Shown piece by piece: positions 33,120 to 43,839 of a DNA stretch of 64,000 bases. How positions within the stretch are numbered: position 1 is the stretch's first letter; each line of letters opens with the position of its first letter. Below the pieces are notes generated by a model. The model had not been told where the DNA came from and ran no database searches. It saw only the letters and a list, made by a program, of their open reading frames with translations. The stretch lies in assembly GCF_001949145.1 (NCBI RefSeq), contig NW_019091376.1:1854314-1918313 (forward strand), in the 5' to 3' direction. Origin of the DNA: Acanthaster planci (taxonomy: Eukaryota; Echinodermata; Asteroidea; Valvatida; Acanthasteridae). The translations under genes were made by a program, and so were the position numbers.

Positions 33120-33690
33120 GAGAAACAGCTACATTTGGCTGCAGTAATTGCCACGTATTTCAAGATGATAAATTGTCTCTTGATAAATCCCCAATCGGCT
33201 ATCTTTACCCGATCGATTCTTTCAGTGCCATGCCAAACCATTTCCCCCCCCACCCCATCAACATGTCACGCACGTACGCGCCAAGTTAGAGAACAGCCTC
33301 CTTCATTTAGTGTTTTCATAAAATTTGGGTCAATCCGATAGCCCGCCTGCTTTAAATTTCACGTCATAAAGTATACCGAGCCAAGAGGAAGGGAGAGAGG
33401 GAAGGGGGGGCTGGAAAGAGGGAGGAGAGCGAGAGAAAAAAGTGAGCTGCGTTTGATGGTATCGAGTATGTACGATGAGTCGAGGTATTAAGTCAGGGAT
33501 GTCACCATCATCTTGAATCCTGACACTCCTTAAGCCCCCCCACCTGCCCCAAAGATCTACAGCTGCATGGTAAATTATCAATATTTATTCTACCCTGGCA
33601 AAACCATATCAGTTGATCGCGAGCCCACTTCATATCATCAACAGCGCTCTTTAATTTCATCTGAAATTTAAACTGTGATCCATTGACTTG
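33120..33690. promoter_or_regulatory. CNE-like block(s) with Onecut-like site
   Basis: TAAATTATCAATATTTATT (33571-33589) includes ATCAATA and the 14-mer shared with 29086-29099. Nearby are TTTGGGTCAATCCGAT (about 33325-33340), TATCGAGTATGTACGATGAG and AGTTGATCGCGAG. A polypurine tract (about 33380-33440) splits the block in two. Kept CpGs support constraint. Confidence 0.4.
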
Positions 33691-34330
33691 ACCCATTTTC
33701 AAGTGATGCCTTTTTCTTTCCCCCTTCTCCCTCTTTCTCGCTCGATGTTGTCTCATATCATCGGGGTTTTACTCATCTCTCTAATTTTTTTTTTTAACCA
33801 ACATAGGATACGACCCCCGTACGCCTCCAAATTGGTCACTAATTTGGCGAAGAAAGTCAATTTGGGAGCAAGGGTTGGTTCAGAGATTTCGGTCAATACG
33901 CCTTGCTTTTGTGACTATAGCTCTGGGGAATGTTTATCAAATAACCATGTAAGATGAAGCCCCGATGACGAACATGTTCCCACATTTTTTCCTGTCTCAG
34001 TTGTAATTTTTTCTTCTGTGCTCCAGCAATTTTTTTTTCTGTTGCAAATTCAAGCCAAGAATTCTTTGAAGCCCCCAGTATCAGTTCCCCCATTAAGATG
34101 CAGTTATGGCGCGACCCTGGCTGCTCTCCGGTCGGAGATGAAATTTGAAATCAAAATTTCCCATCAAATTGACCCATATTTGAAATCCGAAACCTGCCCC
34201 ACTTTGCTCAGCCTAAATTTAGTTGCAAATGTCAAAATCGAGTCTGCTCTCCCTCCCCCTAGTGTGACCTGGTGAAATTGGGTCAATTTGACAAGTTATT
34301 TTGAATTTTAAGCATTATAAGGGGGGTATT
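33691..34330. promoter_or_regulatory. CNE-like block with 13 bp inverted repeat containing nuclear-receptor half-sites
   Basis: TCAAATTGACCCA (34164-34176) and TGGGTCAATTTGA (34279-34291) are exact reverse complements 102 bp apart and contain TGACCC/GGGTCA. The sequence between them, about 34100-34290, is complex and CpG-keeping. Upstream, 33830-33970 has similar texture, separated by T-runs. Confidence 0.4.
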
Positions 34331-36200
34331 GATGTTCGCAAGCACGTATGATGAATAAAGTGTATTGGTTGAAGATGATGTTGCTGTTATAGCCAATGTT
34401 GACTCTGGCCTTCACTTTATTGCAGTCCTTCGTGTCTCAGGCGCGGGTTTCTAAGAGCTTCTTCCTTATTTAAAGCGTATGTGTACATACCAACTCTAAC
34501 CCCCCCTTTAATTAACCCAGTTCTCTGCATCTCATATTTCTCACTGGAGAAAAAAATACGGTTTCTCAGTTTGTCTGGCTGTGGCTATCTATTTTCCCAG
34601 TTGAATATACATGTGTTTCCCTCTGCATCTTAAGGAAAAATGGTTAAGCGTTCAAAGAGCATTTGAAATATATTCTTCAAATGTTTAGATAGTAGCTTGG
34701 TTCATGGCATGGAAATTGCAATTTGCATTTTAATGCACTTTTTTTTCTTCTTTTTTTATTGGGTTCAATTTGAATACATACTAGTAGTACAGCAATGTAT
34801 TTTCAAAAAAAGCACCAACTTGGAACATGGCTATTATTCTAGTTTGCATTTGAAATAGAGTCCCCTGAGCTTAAGAAAGAGAAAGCCAGATACATTTAGC
34901 ATGCTGTTCAAAGAAACTGTTTAATGAGCTATCCTATGCAATGTAAATTGGTTTCCAGTTCAACTTTGTGAATTGATAGATTATTATTAGCATATACATG
35001 TATCATCACTTTCAAACTTTTTCAAGAAATGCTTAGCACAGAGAAGAAGTGATCAGCGTAAGACTGCAGTGTATCTATTTGGCTTGTTATGAGTGCTGTG
35101 AATAACTGCTAATTGGTTTTGGCTGATTGTCAGCATTCATTTCCTTGCCAGGCGTGCCTACAACTGTGAGTAGAATCTTCTGGCCGGTAAAGCTCAGTGA
35201 AATTGGCAACCTGGAGTGTTTGCGATGAATGAAAAAAGAGGAAAAGTTGGCTGGCTGCTGCTGAAGGTTTTATGTCACCCTGACATGATCTTAGAAAGGA
35301 CGACATCCGTTTTTAATTTCTTTTATGTGGCTACTTTTACTCTCTCTCTTTATCCCTTTCCTTTCTTTAAAGTGTGAATGAGTAATATGAAATATAGGTC
35401 ACACCTGTTGCTAAGAATATGGAACAGCAGACACAAGGATGAGACAGGCAGACTATTTTGGTTCCAGATCAGGCCGATCAGGAATGAGGATCAGGATATG
35501 GAAATTTTCCCCCTGTTAGTGCAAACACCCCCTTGCAGGGGTCATTTTCCTCAACTCCGGGACAGGTGGGTTGATTCATCTTTGATATTGAGGTCAATTG
35601 GGTCTAGGTAAAAAAAAAGAAAGAAAATATTCAATTAACGGTGAAGGTCTTGTGTGTTAAACTTCAGCTGATATTGGCGTGCCGAGACATTTTCCTGAAC
35701 TAAGTGCGCCCTCACTTGACTTGGAGTTGATAGAGGCAGTCCCATATTGTTATGAAGTGCTTCGTGCCCAGTTCCAAATCTGAAGATTATACATGTAGTC
35801 TAAGAATTAATGCAACTGTTGCATGAAATATACTGTACGAGATACAAAGGAAAAAAAGCAGAACTGAACCTCATAGAGGTCTATTGTACTTTAAAACTGT
35901 GTTGTTTTGGAAAAAGACATGCGCTTCCTAATCTGAATCAACAGACGACAACAATGTTAGCAAGGCACAGCAGCAACTCTCACAAACACGCTATTAAAGA
36001 GATACTGAGTCATAAGCAGCAATTTTAGCACTCTATAGATGGAAGGCAGTGATTCAGTGGTCGGTCCTAAAGGTTGAGGGGGAAAAATTGACAAAATAAT
36101 CTGGGGGGCGAAACCTCACCTGGGCAGGTATGGACAGGAAAACCCATTCCTGCATTGGCAACGAAAACAGTGTGAGTATACTTGCATCAAACTGACTCTT
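34331..36200. other. Non-coding stretch, nothing firm
   Basis: AT-rich sequence with T-runs near 34740 and an A-run near 35612. Short frames at 35378-35611 and 35810-36028 are unrecognised. No exon, repeat or RNA gene supported. Confidence 0.35.
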
Positions 36201-36262
36201 TGAGGGTGCAGTGTCCCGATTCAAGGCAACTTCTTCGCCGGCCGAGGCATCTAAAAAGTACC
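36201..36262 (+). repeat. Dispersed repeat, copy 2
   Basis: TGAGGGTGCAGTGTCCCGAT through AAAAAGTACC matches 11085-11150 with substitutions and small indels. Similarity fades to the left, and on the right the other copy is lost in the N gap. The element probably extends beyond 36262. Confidence 0.55.
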
Positions 36263-37890
36263 ACTACAGTTTTTTTTAAAAGAGGGGCCTGTGTGGGCCA
36301 AGATATTGTGGAATTGTGTGTGTAAGTATGGCCCAGGATTATCTCTACAGCTTTAGGGGCTCCCATCTGGAGGCAAACCAGACAGAAATGTTTTGAAAGA
36401 TTTTTAGAGGAGCCTGAAAAGGTCAAGTGATGTCACTTGAAAAATGACTGCTGACAGACTTTGGAATGTTCACTTTTGGGGGGGTGAGTTTGTTTTGGCA
36501 GATAATTAAAAATTTTATTTCTACTAACATTTGAAAATCAAATAAAATCTGAAGAACCAAACAACACATTGTTTTTTTGTTTGAGAGGCCTCTGGGACAA
36601 GGGGCCTCAGCTCTTCAGCAGCCAGGTCGGTTCTGTTAGGTTTCCCCTTGCCCCTGAAACTGGATAGGCCTCTACACAACCCACAAGTAACATTTGTTTT
36701 CTCCTTAAATATTAGCCAGAAATTTTAGTTTTTTGTATCCAACTGAAGCTTAGAATGCAGTGTATAATAAGATCATTACCCTTGTTAGAAATTGACTGAG
36801 GTAAACTGCCCCAGTTCAACTGAAGTTGTTTTCTCTGAAACAGACTCATTAGACTCTGAATCTGTTAACTTGGAAACAGCACAATTAACAAGACGGCCTT
36901 CTAAAAAAACTGCATCAGTCTTGTCAACTTAAGAATTTGCAAGAAATCTCAAATAAGTAAAGAACCTAAATGGTTGGTGGTTTAGGATTGAATTCAGTGA
37001 CTGCATACACTAGCAAGATAAACTGCATAGAGTTCCATTAGACAGAACCAAAAAATGAATTATGTTACATAACAGAAAGAATCTCTGCAAATTATGAGCT
37101 TCAGATTAAATTTCCAGTTTAAGTATTATCCACTAAATGTAAAAACTGTAAGGTGTCACCAAATTAGCCTGATATCAATGCACCCTGTATTCTTCATTGT
37201 CATCATTCCAAGGCTCTTTTCACATGTGCAAGCAAGGGTGCCCAAGGTACTTTTGCAGATTCATTACCAGCAATCAATAAAATTGATAATATGTAAAAGT
37301 ATACCCACGGAGTCTGCATTAGGTGCAATTTCTGTTGTCATGCAGACAGTTAACAGCATCCATGAAACATTGTGAGAATGTGTTGTCAAGTGCTTTTGCC
37401 ACATTTGCAGTGAATGTGTACACCATGAAACTAGCATTCACCCTATAATGTCTAAAAAAAAATCCCTGTCACAGTGTTTGGCAAGCGAGATAAATTGACA
37501 AAACGGAGGCTTTTACAGGATTAAAATGCTCAATGATACTAAACAGCGATGTGTCAGTGTGCTATGTGAAATTAAACTTTTGTGAATGGCCCAGGTGCAT
37601 AAACTGTAGCTTTTGACAGTGAAATAGGTGTAATTTTGTAAAGTGTTGGACATTGAAAGTATTCAAAACATTCCTATACAGCAAATTTGTGAGTCTTAAT
37701 TCGTGCTTACACCAGTTTCAGTGCTCAATTGGTCATTGCATACCTGATAGTATCGAGTGTTGGTTGGATCTTTGTTGCTTTGGAATGAGTAGCATTTTCC
37801 CAAGTAAGCAGACATGTAGAAAAATCATAACATAAATTCAACCAGAGAAGAAAAAATGGCAGATTAGGAGACAAGACCGACAGCCTAATA
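36263..37890. other. Non-coding stretch, nothing recognised
   Basis: AT-rich, very low CpG. A short inverted pair around GACAAGGGGCC and CCCCTTGCCCC (about 36595-36655) may be another small element end, but it is too weak to call. Confidence 0.35.
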
Positions 37891-37894
37891 GGCT

Positions 37895-37928
37895 GACAGA
37901 CAGCCCGACTGACAGACAGACAGATATC
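37895..37928 (+). repeat. Short CAGA microsatellite
   Basis: Interrupted GACA/CAGA units (GACAGACAGC..GACAGACAGACAGA) lie just left of the exon-like segment. Confidence 0.65.
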
Positions 37929-38065
37929 TGCAAGAGCGACACAGATTGGAAAGCAAGCAGGAGTGAGGGACAAGCTGTAAAGTGAGCTTGGAGCTCCTCA
38001 GCCAGCCCAGCCACCTGGCAAGTTAATGCCTAATGGATGCAACGGCGACCTTTCTACCTGCACAG

Positions 38066-38195
38066 GCTGGACCGTGGAAATGAGGAAAGAGCAACCATAT
38101 TCACCATTTAACCGGGCCCAGCCAGAATTGGCCCCCAAGCCGAGAGGAGGAAGTGGCTGCTCTAGAGACTGACCTGCCGTTTACAAAAACAGGAT
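38066..38195 (+). other. Possible non-coding exon
   Basis: The segment starts after a pyrimidine-plus-CAG acceptor string (CTTTCTACCTGCACAG, ending 38065) and stops before an excellent donor, GTAAGT (38196-38201). All three frames contain a stop. The frame with the ATG at 38083 runs about 30 codons to a TGA before the donor. If transcribed it would be a 5' UTR or lncRNA exon rather than coding. The upstream 37850-38065 could instead make this the end of a longer first exon. Splice strings alone often occur by chance. Confidence 0.25.
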
Positions 38196-38201
38196 GTAAG
38201 T

Positions 38202-38920
38202 AGAGATTTTTCAATCCAATAAAGGTATGATCGGGATGTTGTTTTTTTTCTCTGATATGTGATAGATTTATTTAGTGACTTGACTAGAGAGACAACATGG
38301 CTTTGTCATTATTTATCCTGTATTGCTGTGGATATAGAAAGTCTAAAAATCAGGATTGTTCAGCTATATGGGAATTCTCCAAGGGACCAACTGGACGTAA
38401 TCTTTCTGGAATGCTGGTTGGTTCAGCTCACAGGTATGTGCGAATTGAACATTTTTATCGACAGCACAAAGTGAATGGGGGCGGGGTTTGGGGGATTGGG
38501 TAGGGGTTGAATTTGATATGAATACTTGTTAAACCTAGAGATAAATTATTTTGTTTCACACCAGTCAGGATTCAGTGTGTCTGGTATACACCAGGAACTG
38601 TTTTCCTCAGCCACTGTTGGCGCTAAGCATATATAAAGCTTTGGTCAGTGGAAGAGATAAGCATGCTATTCGCTCAAAGCACAGCACATTAAAACTTTGA
38701 TTGGGTTATAATTCTGAATAGTCCCATTTGTACAAAAAGCAAGGAACTTGATCTGCAAGCGTAAGCGTGCCTTCATATGTCAATTTATACTTAACCAAAA
38801 AGACAGAAGAACACTCTGAAGATGGATCACTGATGACTTGTAATGTGCAATTTGCATCAATAAAAACTGTTTTTCGTCTGGGAATTCAAGAGTGAATTGC
38901 AATTATATATTTTATCCCCA
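38202..38920. other. Non-coding stretch, nothing recognised
   Basis: Two overlapping plus frames (38259-38474, 38297-38503) are unrecognised. A G-run lies near 38478. AT-rich otherwise. Confidence 0.35.
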
Positions 38921-38927
38921 TACCAAA

Positions 38928-39330
38928 ATTTTCATTACCCTTTTCTAAATGATTTTCTCCCTTCTCTCGCTGGCTATTTACCAAATAATAAAAAACCCAG
39001 TTAGCATCAGACTCAATGGACAGTAATACATCCATTTGTATTCCCATTTCGGCAATTAAGGGGCGACATTTTCATTACCCTTTCCAAAATGGACTTTTTT
39101 GTGTTTATGCACATTTCATTGAATACTGAGAACCAGTCGATCATCTTCAGACTGGCTCCGTGGAGTGAAATTTCCATCTCAGATGCTATCCATCTTAACT
39201 GGTGACAAGACCCAACTTCGAGTTAAGGCTTTCATAAAATTATTCATGCTTCGGTCTGCCAAGTTCACTGATGAAGTGACACCGGATATTCACTTTTAAA
39301 GAGTGATGTAGCTCCTTGAGGTGATTCCAC
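38928..39330. promoter_or_regulatory. CNE-like block with a 24 bp direct repeat
   Basis: ATTTTCATTACCC followed by TTTTCTAAATG (38928-38951) recurs as ATTTTCATTACCC plus TTTCCAAAATG (39068-39091), 22 of 24 identical, 140 bp apart. Between and after are TTTGTATTCCCATTTCGGC, AATTATTCATGC and GTTCACTGATGAAGTGACAC. Complex sequence with kept CpGs suggests a regulatory element with duplicated sites. Confidence 0.35.
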
Positions 39331-40833
39331 ACAGTCATTACAATGTGCCTGCTGTTAGACAATGTAAATTCTAATAGAGCGTTTCTCTTGCACATGACTC
39401 AAAGTCAAAACCTCTCCCAAGACAAGCTGACCCTCACGCAAGCTCTGATTTTGTTTGTCCTAAAAATCCCCATTTTTGTTCTACACTTTTGAGGTTCCTA
39501 ATTGTTAATTTTTTTCCTACCCAAAACCTTGATATGCCACTGTCCCTTTCCCGCGTCCCCCATTCCTCTGTCAAACTGCCTGGCTTCACTGCACACTGTC
39601 ACCTTTTTCCACAAAACTGCTTGGCACAGAAAAATCAAGCTGAGGATATTTGCTAAGTAATACTTCGGCTGAGTGGGCAATCCCCAAAATAAAATGCTAT
39701 CACCCTACTTACCTTCCCGCGTACACACTTTTTAAGTTAGAAATTTTATTTGTTTAAAATCGCATTGCCTAAAGTTTTACCAACTTTCCAGTGATAATGG
39801 ATACACAACGCTGAATTCAGCCTCTGCAAAGTTATGAACCTGTAACCGTTTACAGATAGGATCTTGTAGAGGCGCTCAGTGCCATGGACATGTTATCCCC
39901 AAATTATTTGAAAACTTTCGCCTGTCTCTGCACTGCTTCACTTCTCCCAACTTGTTCTTTCGGCAATCATTCCCCTTGTTCGCCTGGTTGGTTGTCCTTC
40001 AGAAGGACGCGTTGATGAAATGACAGGGCAATTTCAAATTAATTCACCATCACAATGCAATAAACAACTGACTGGCACTTTGGAGATTGTCTAAATAGCA
40101 TCTCCACTTCTCTTTTATTCTCCTTGGTCTTGTGCTTGATGGAAAAAAACGGAAGGGGGAGGGGGGAAAAACGAATGAATGCATCTGGAGTTCGTCCCCG
40201 TGATGCAAATAACAGATGAAGCTGTGATGTCTGGAGTCCGTCTCTAGCGATCCAAGGGGGCAGTGTGTGTGCCAGCCAGGCGAGTGCGTTGCGCACGCTG
40301 TCAGTCCCTGAGTGGCTTGCTAACATTCAGGATTCCATTGAATGTCTCCATTTTCAATTGCACTTCCCAAAATGTTTGGTTAGCACAAATCTTCAAGTTT
40401 GGGGGAAGAGGAGAAGCTGTTAATGACAATTCTCCCTTCAACTTCTTCGAGATCTCTTCAATTCTTCATCCTTTCACTTTTCGCAGCCCGAAACAAAGTT
40501 TGTTTTCATGACTTTATTTGGATTTCCCACCGTTTAAATGACTCAAAATCTACAATTCTGGAGTAGAAGCTTGCGTAATCAATGGTATAAACCCCTTTGT
40601 CTTCTCTTTTCGTTTCATCATGCTGCTTCTTAAGGGGAAAAAGTCTGGCATCTGACCTGTTTTTATTTGAAGTCCAAGATGTTGATAACACCGTTCAGGC
40701 TCCCTAATACGATGTGAGCAGAGTTTTGATAGACTCAGTGATGGGAATTGTTAGGCCTACATTTGCAAATCTGTGTACTAAGTTAACAAGAGCTGACTTA
40801 CCTGACATGAAATTGGCCTTGCTCTAGCAGCAC
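39331..40833. other. Non-coding stretch, possibly one weak CNE-like patch
   Basis: Mostly ordinary sequence. The patch at about 40180-40330 keeps several CpGs (GGCGAGTGCGTTGCGCACGC) and is non-repetitive, but there is no clear motif cluster. A G-run lies near 40155. Confidence 0.3.
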
Positions 40834-40925
40834 TAGGGGTTAAAGGATTTACCCCCCCCCCATTCGAACCGCCAAAACAGATACCTGTCACCCCCTCCCC
40901 CGGAACTAAGCCTTGATCCACCCTG
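40834..40925. mobile_element. Short MITE-like element, family copy 2
   Basis: The left end TAGGGGTTAAAGGATTTA (from 40834) and the reverse complement of the right end (CCAGGGTGGATCAAGGCTTA, from 40906-40925) are imperfect terminal inverted repeats resembling each other and the ends of the copy at 31425-31550. The C-run centre matches the G-run centre of that copy in opposite orientation. Confidence 0.4.
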
Positions 40926-41319
40926 GACTGATATTGTCCCGAGAGGTCGACATAGCATTACACCAGTTTGTTTCAACTTGGCCTGGCCGGCCGTGCATGT
41001 TCTTGTCACTGTCCCTAGTATAGTTTCGTATAGCTTGATTGCTGGCAACTGTAATTACTCGCTTCCTTGTATCTGTCCGTTTCTTCTTGAGTTAAAATGG
41101 GAGTCATTGCTTAGCCCCCCCCAACGCCTACTCCCCCCTCCCCTACTGACCCACCAAGTAACCCCAACCTCTAGAGTGTTATGTACATGCTTTTGTCCAC
41201 ATTCATTTCTTTTCCAAACCTTATCTTTTCTTGAAATTGATGTAATGTTGTTAATTGATTAATTTAAACAAACTGTGGTTTACTGTTTCTCATCGCGGCT
41301 GCTTTGCTGCCCCAGAAAC
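40926..41319. other. Non-coding stretch, nothing recognised
   Basis: C-rich runs near 41116-41150 and AT-rich sequence near 41220-41275. The frame at 40978-41262 is unrecognised. Confidence 0.35.
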
Positions 41320-41480
41320 ATGGGGGAGATCAGAGTCCGGAGGAGGATATTCGGAGTAGCGAAGTAATTTTGGCCAGATCTGTAATTATAAATTTAGCCT
41401 CGGTGATATAGCTGCAGCCGTGTCTGTAATATCATCTTTCAACATGACACTTTACCACATTGACCCCACGATGACTTGAC
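41320..41480. promoter_or_regulatory. CNE-like block
   Basis: GATATTCGGAGTAGCGAAG, CTGTAATTATAAATTTAG (homeodomain cores at about 41380-41397) and GTGATATAGCTGCAGCCG lie in clean complex sequence with kept CpGs. Confidence 0.35.
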
Positions 41481-43000
41481 TTACAGAATCGTCTTACTCC
41501 GCGCTTTTAAGGTGTCTTAAGTGATTTCATTTTTTCCTGCTTCCTTTTTAGACGAGCAGAAATACTCCCATTTTCTGTATTAACCATATCAGGTTACTGA
41601 AAGATGTGGCTGGGCGCGGGTCGTGGATTACGCGGGAAGGTGGCTCAACTAGACTTGATTCAAATACAGTGTATATAATTGTCACATCGAACAGGTCAAA
41701 TAGGTTTTTTCGTCATCTTGGAATGTCTTACTCTTAGAAATGGAATATTTAGATTCTAATGGTCTCGTTACATATCGTGTTTGATAAACGATGAGGTTGA
41801 TTTTATGATTCATACTCCAGCTACGATAATAGTAACATTCGGCCTCCAGGCGTAGGCACACACTTTCCTTTTGAAGCATTGATGCCCTTGTAATTAATTT
41901 TGAATTTTAATATAAAACTATTGTTTTATTCATGGGGGTAATATTTTATTCACAAGTCCAAGCATGCTTCTACGGCCCGAACAATTCAGGCCAGGGATTC
42001 TGAGAGCATATGCGGCACGCTGCGGCTTTGTCCAGTGAGGTTTCAACTGGCATTTTTCTTTCTTCCTTTCCCGGGGTGGGGGGTTAGAACCGGGCTATCG
42101 AGACACATTTTCCTCAGAGTGTGCAGTTGGTGACAAGGATTGTGGATTCCAAATATTGCCAAGTTTTCTCCCTTTTTGGTGTGCACGGGGGGGTAGAGTT
42201 ATTGCAGCAGGTGACCAATTTTCGAATCAGATTTTTCTAAAGAGGTAAAAGTGTACTTTGTTTTGAGAAAGATTCTGCGTGGATCAAATCGTCAGACCGA
42301 TTTTTCCTTGTGTATGGGGGTCTCAAGTCATCGTTGTCAGCAAGCAGGTTGTAATAATTTGTATTTCACATTTATAACAATATTTCCGGAATTTTTTAAT
42401 AATTACACAGTGTTGATTGGGTTTTGAAAACCTGTAAATTAACATTGCAATAATTCAAACGTTTGGGCATCTGAGGGGTTGTAGCCTGTTTCCAGCCTTC
42501 AAAGTCAAGTTAATTCAAGCAGTTTTTAGTAGTCGTTTGTTACTTAGTTAACAGTTTATTTTCTTAAACAGGTTTAGCCTCCCCTAAACAAAAGACTCAG
42601 TCAGTCAGTGACTCAATTAATCCTTTAATATCTATTCATCAGTATCAGATAAATCAAGCAGTCAGTCTATCGGCCAGTCAATTGATAATATGCCCTATGT
42701 AAATGTTCGGGGAAATTTTATTTTTGGGAAACCTTCAATAAACGTTTTCCAAAATTTCCTGTTTGCACAGTCGTAGAAAGTCACTTTCAGTTGAGTGCGG
42801 TGCTCAAAATGTTTTTGTTTATTATGAATCGTGAGGAGGCGACATCAGGCTCCAATCCTCCGACAACTGGCGACAGGAAGACCATTAGCTATAACAAAAC
42901 TTACAGTTTGCATCCTGGCAAAACTATATTTCCACTCTTACCTAACTGGCTGTTGCTTTTGTAACAATACAAAAGATGCCACCCGAGCAGAGTACTGTCC
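41481..43000. other. Non-coding transition zone
   Basis: CpG density starts to rise here. A complex patch at about 41940-42030 (GGCCCGAACAATTCAGG, GCATATGCGGCACGC) may be a further regulatory block. No exon or repeat recognised. Confidence 0.3.
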
Positions 43001-43687
43001 CTAGAATCGATTGTTCACAATAATAATGTCAAGGCAATTTGCAATCTCCCGTCTCCTCCAACGATTTCTTGCCATTTCACGATCTTAAAATCGAGTCTGA
43101 AGAAAAACAACCTAGTTCCAATTACCGAAATGCCATTGAACAATCAACAGGTTTTAATGAGCTAATTCCACGAAGAGATCTTAAGAGTTGATCTGTCCCT
43201 GTTCATCCGATTGTTGGTGACCAATAACATAGAGTAGGCGCATTATCATTCAATTGTCGACTCGGTGAAACCATCCTTTTTTATCCATGGTGAAACAACC
43301 TTCCGAGTGAAATCACTGCATCGTGGTAGCGCGTTCATCCTATTGTTATGGAGATGTTGCCATCTTTTTGATATGTTGCATTGGAAGATTACCCAGGGGC
43401 TTTTCGGGGGCAGCCATCCTTCAAAATTACTCGCTGATCCAGTTGTGGGTAAGAAAACGTGAGTAAACAATGGGGAGAGAGGGCAATCGTTACCACTATT
43501 CAGTGAGCAATGTTTTGTTTGCATGCTATAGGCCTACTATCGCATGGTGGCATTGTCGTTTCGACCACCATGGCCAGGTGATATGAGTGGTGGTTTTTCT
43601 GTACCCGGTAGCCTTATTACATAATTATATCATGTGGGACCCAGGTGCTGACATGATTTTTGGCCAAGGTGCGGGGAGCCCCTTCCG

Positions 43688-43698
43688 AAAATGGCGGC
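43688..43698 (+). promoter_or_regulatory. YY1-type site (AAAATGGCGGC)
   Basis: AAAATGGCGGC matches the YY1 consensus AANATGGCGGC, which in animals often sits just downstream of a transcription start. The surrounding 43560-43860 is CpG-rich. No TATA or splice evidence supports a specific promoter, so this is a hint only. Confidence 0.3.
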
Positions 43699-43839
43699 TT
43701 TATCGTCTTGTTAATATCGACGTTCTGATCAACTCTTTGTCTCGTGTTCCAGTTAACCTTGACACATCGTGTTGTAGTCCGTCGTCGGCGCTAGCGCGCT
43801 CCATGTTCAAATACTGTTGGTCGGTGTCCCGCGCCTAAG

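Larger units (their letters stand above)
1..43000. other. CpG-depleted domain (approximate right edge)
   Basis: Hand counts of the CG dinucleotide give 9 in 9241-9840, 8 in 20221-20820 and 12 in 40261-40860, well below what about 42% G+C would give without depletion, and TG/CA are plentiful. This is the usual mark of long-term germline CpG methylation. In invertebrates methylation is concentrated on transcribed gene bodies, so this part may be intronic; that step is inference. Local exceptions with CpG retained include 29581-29720. Confidence 0.6.
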
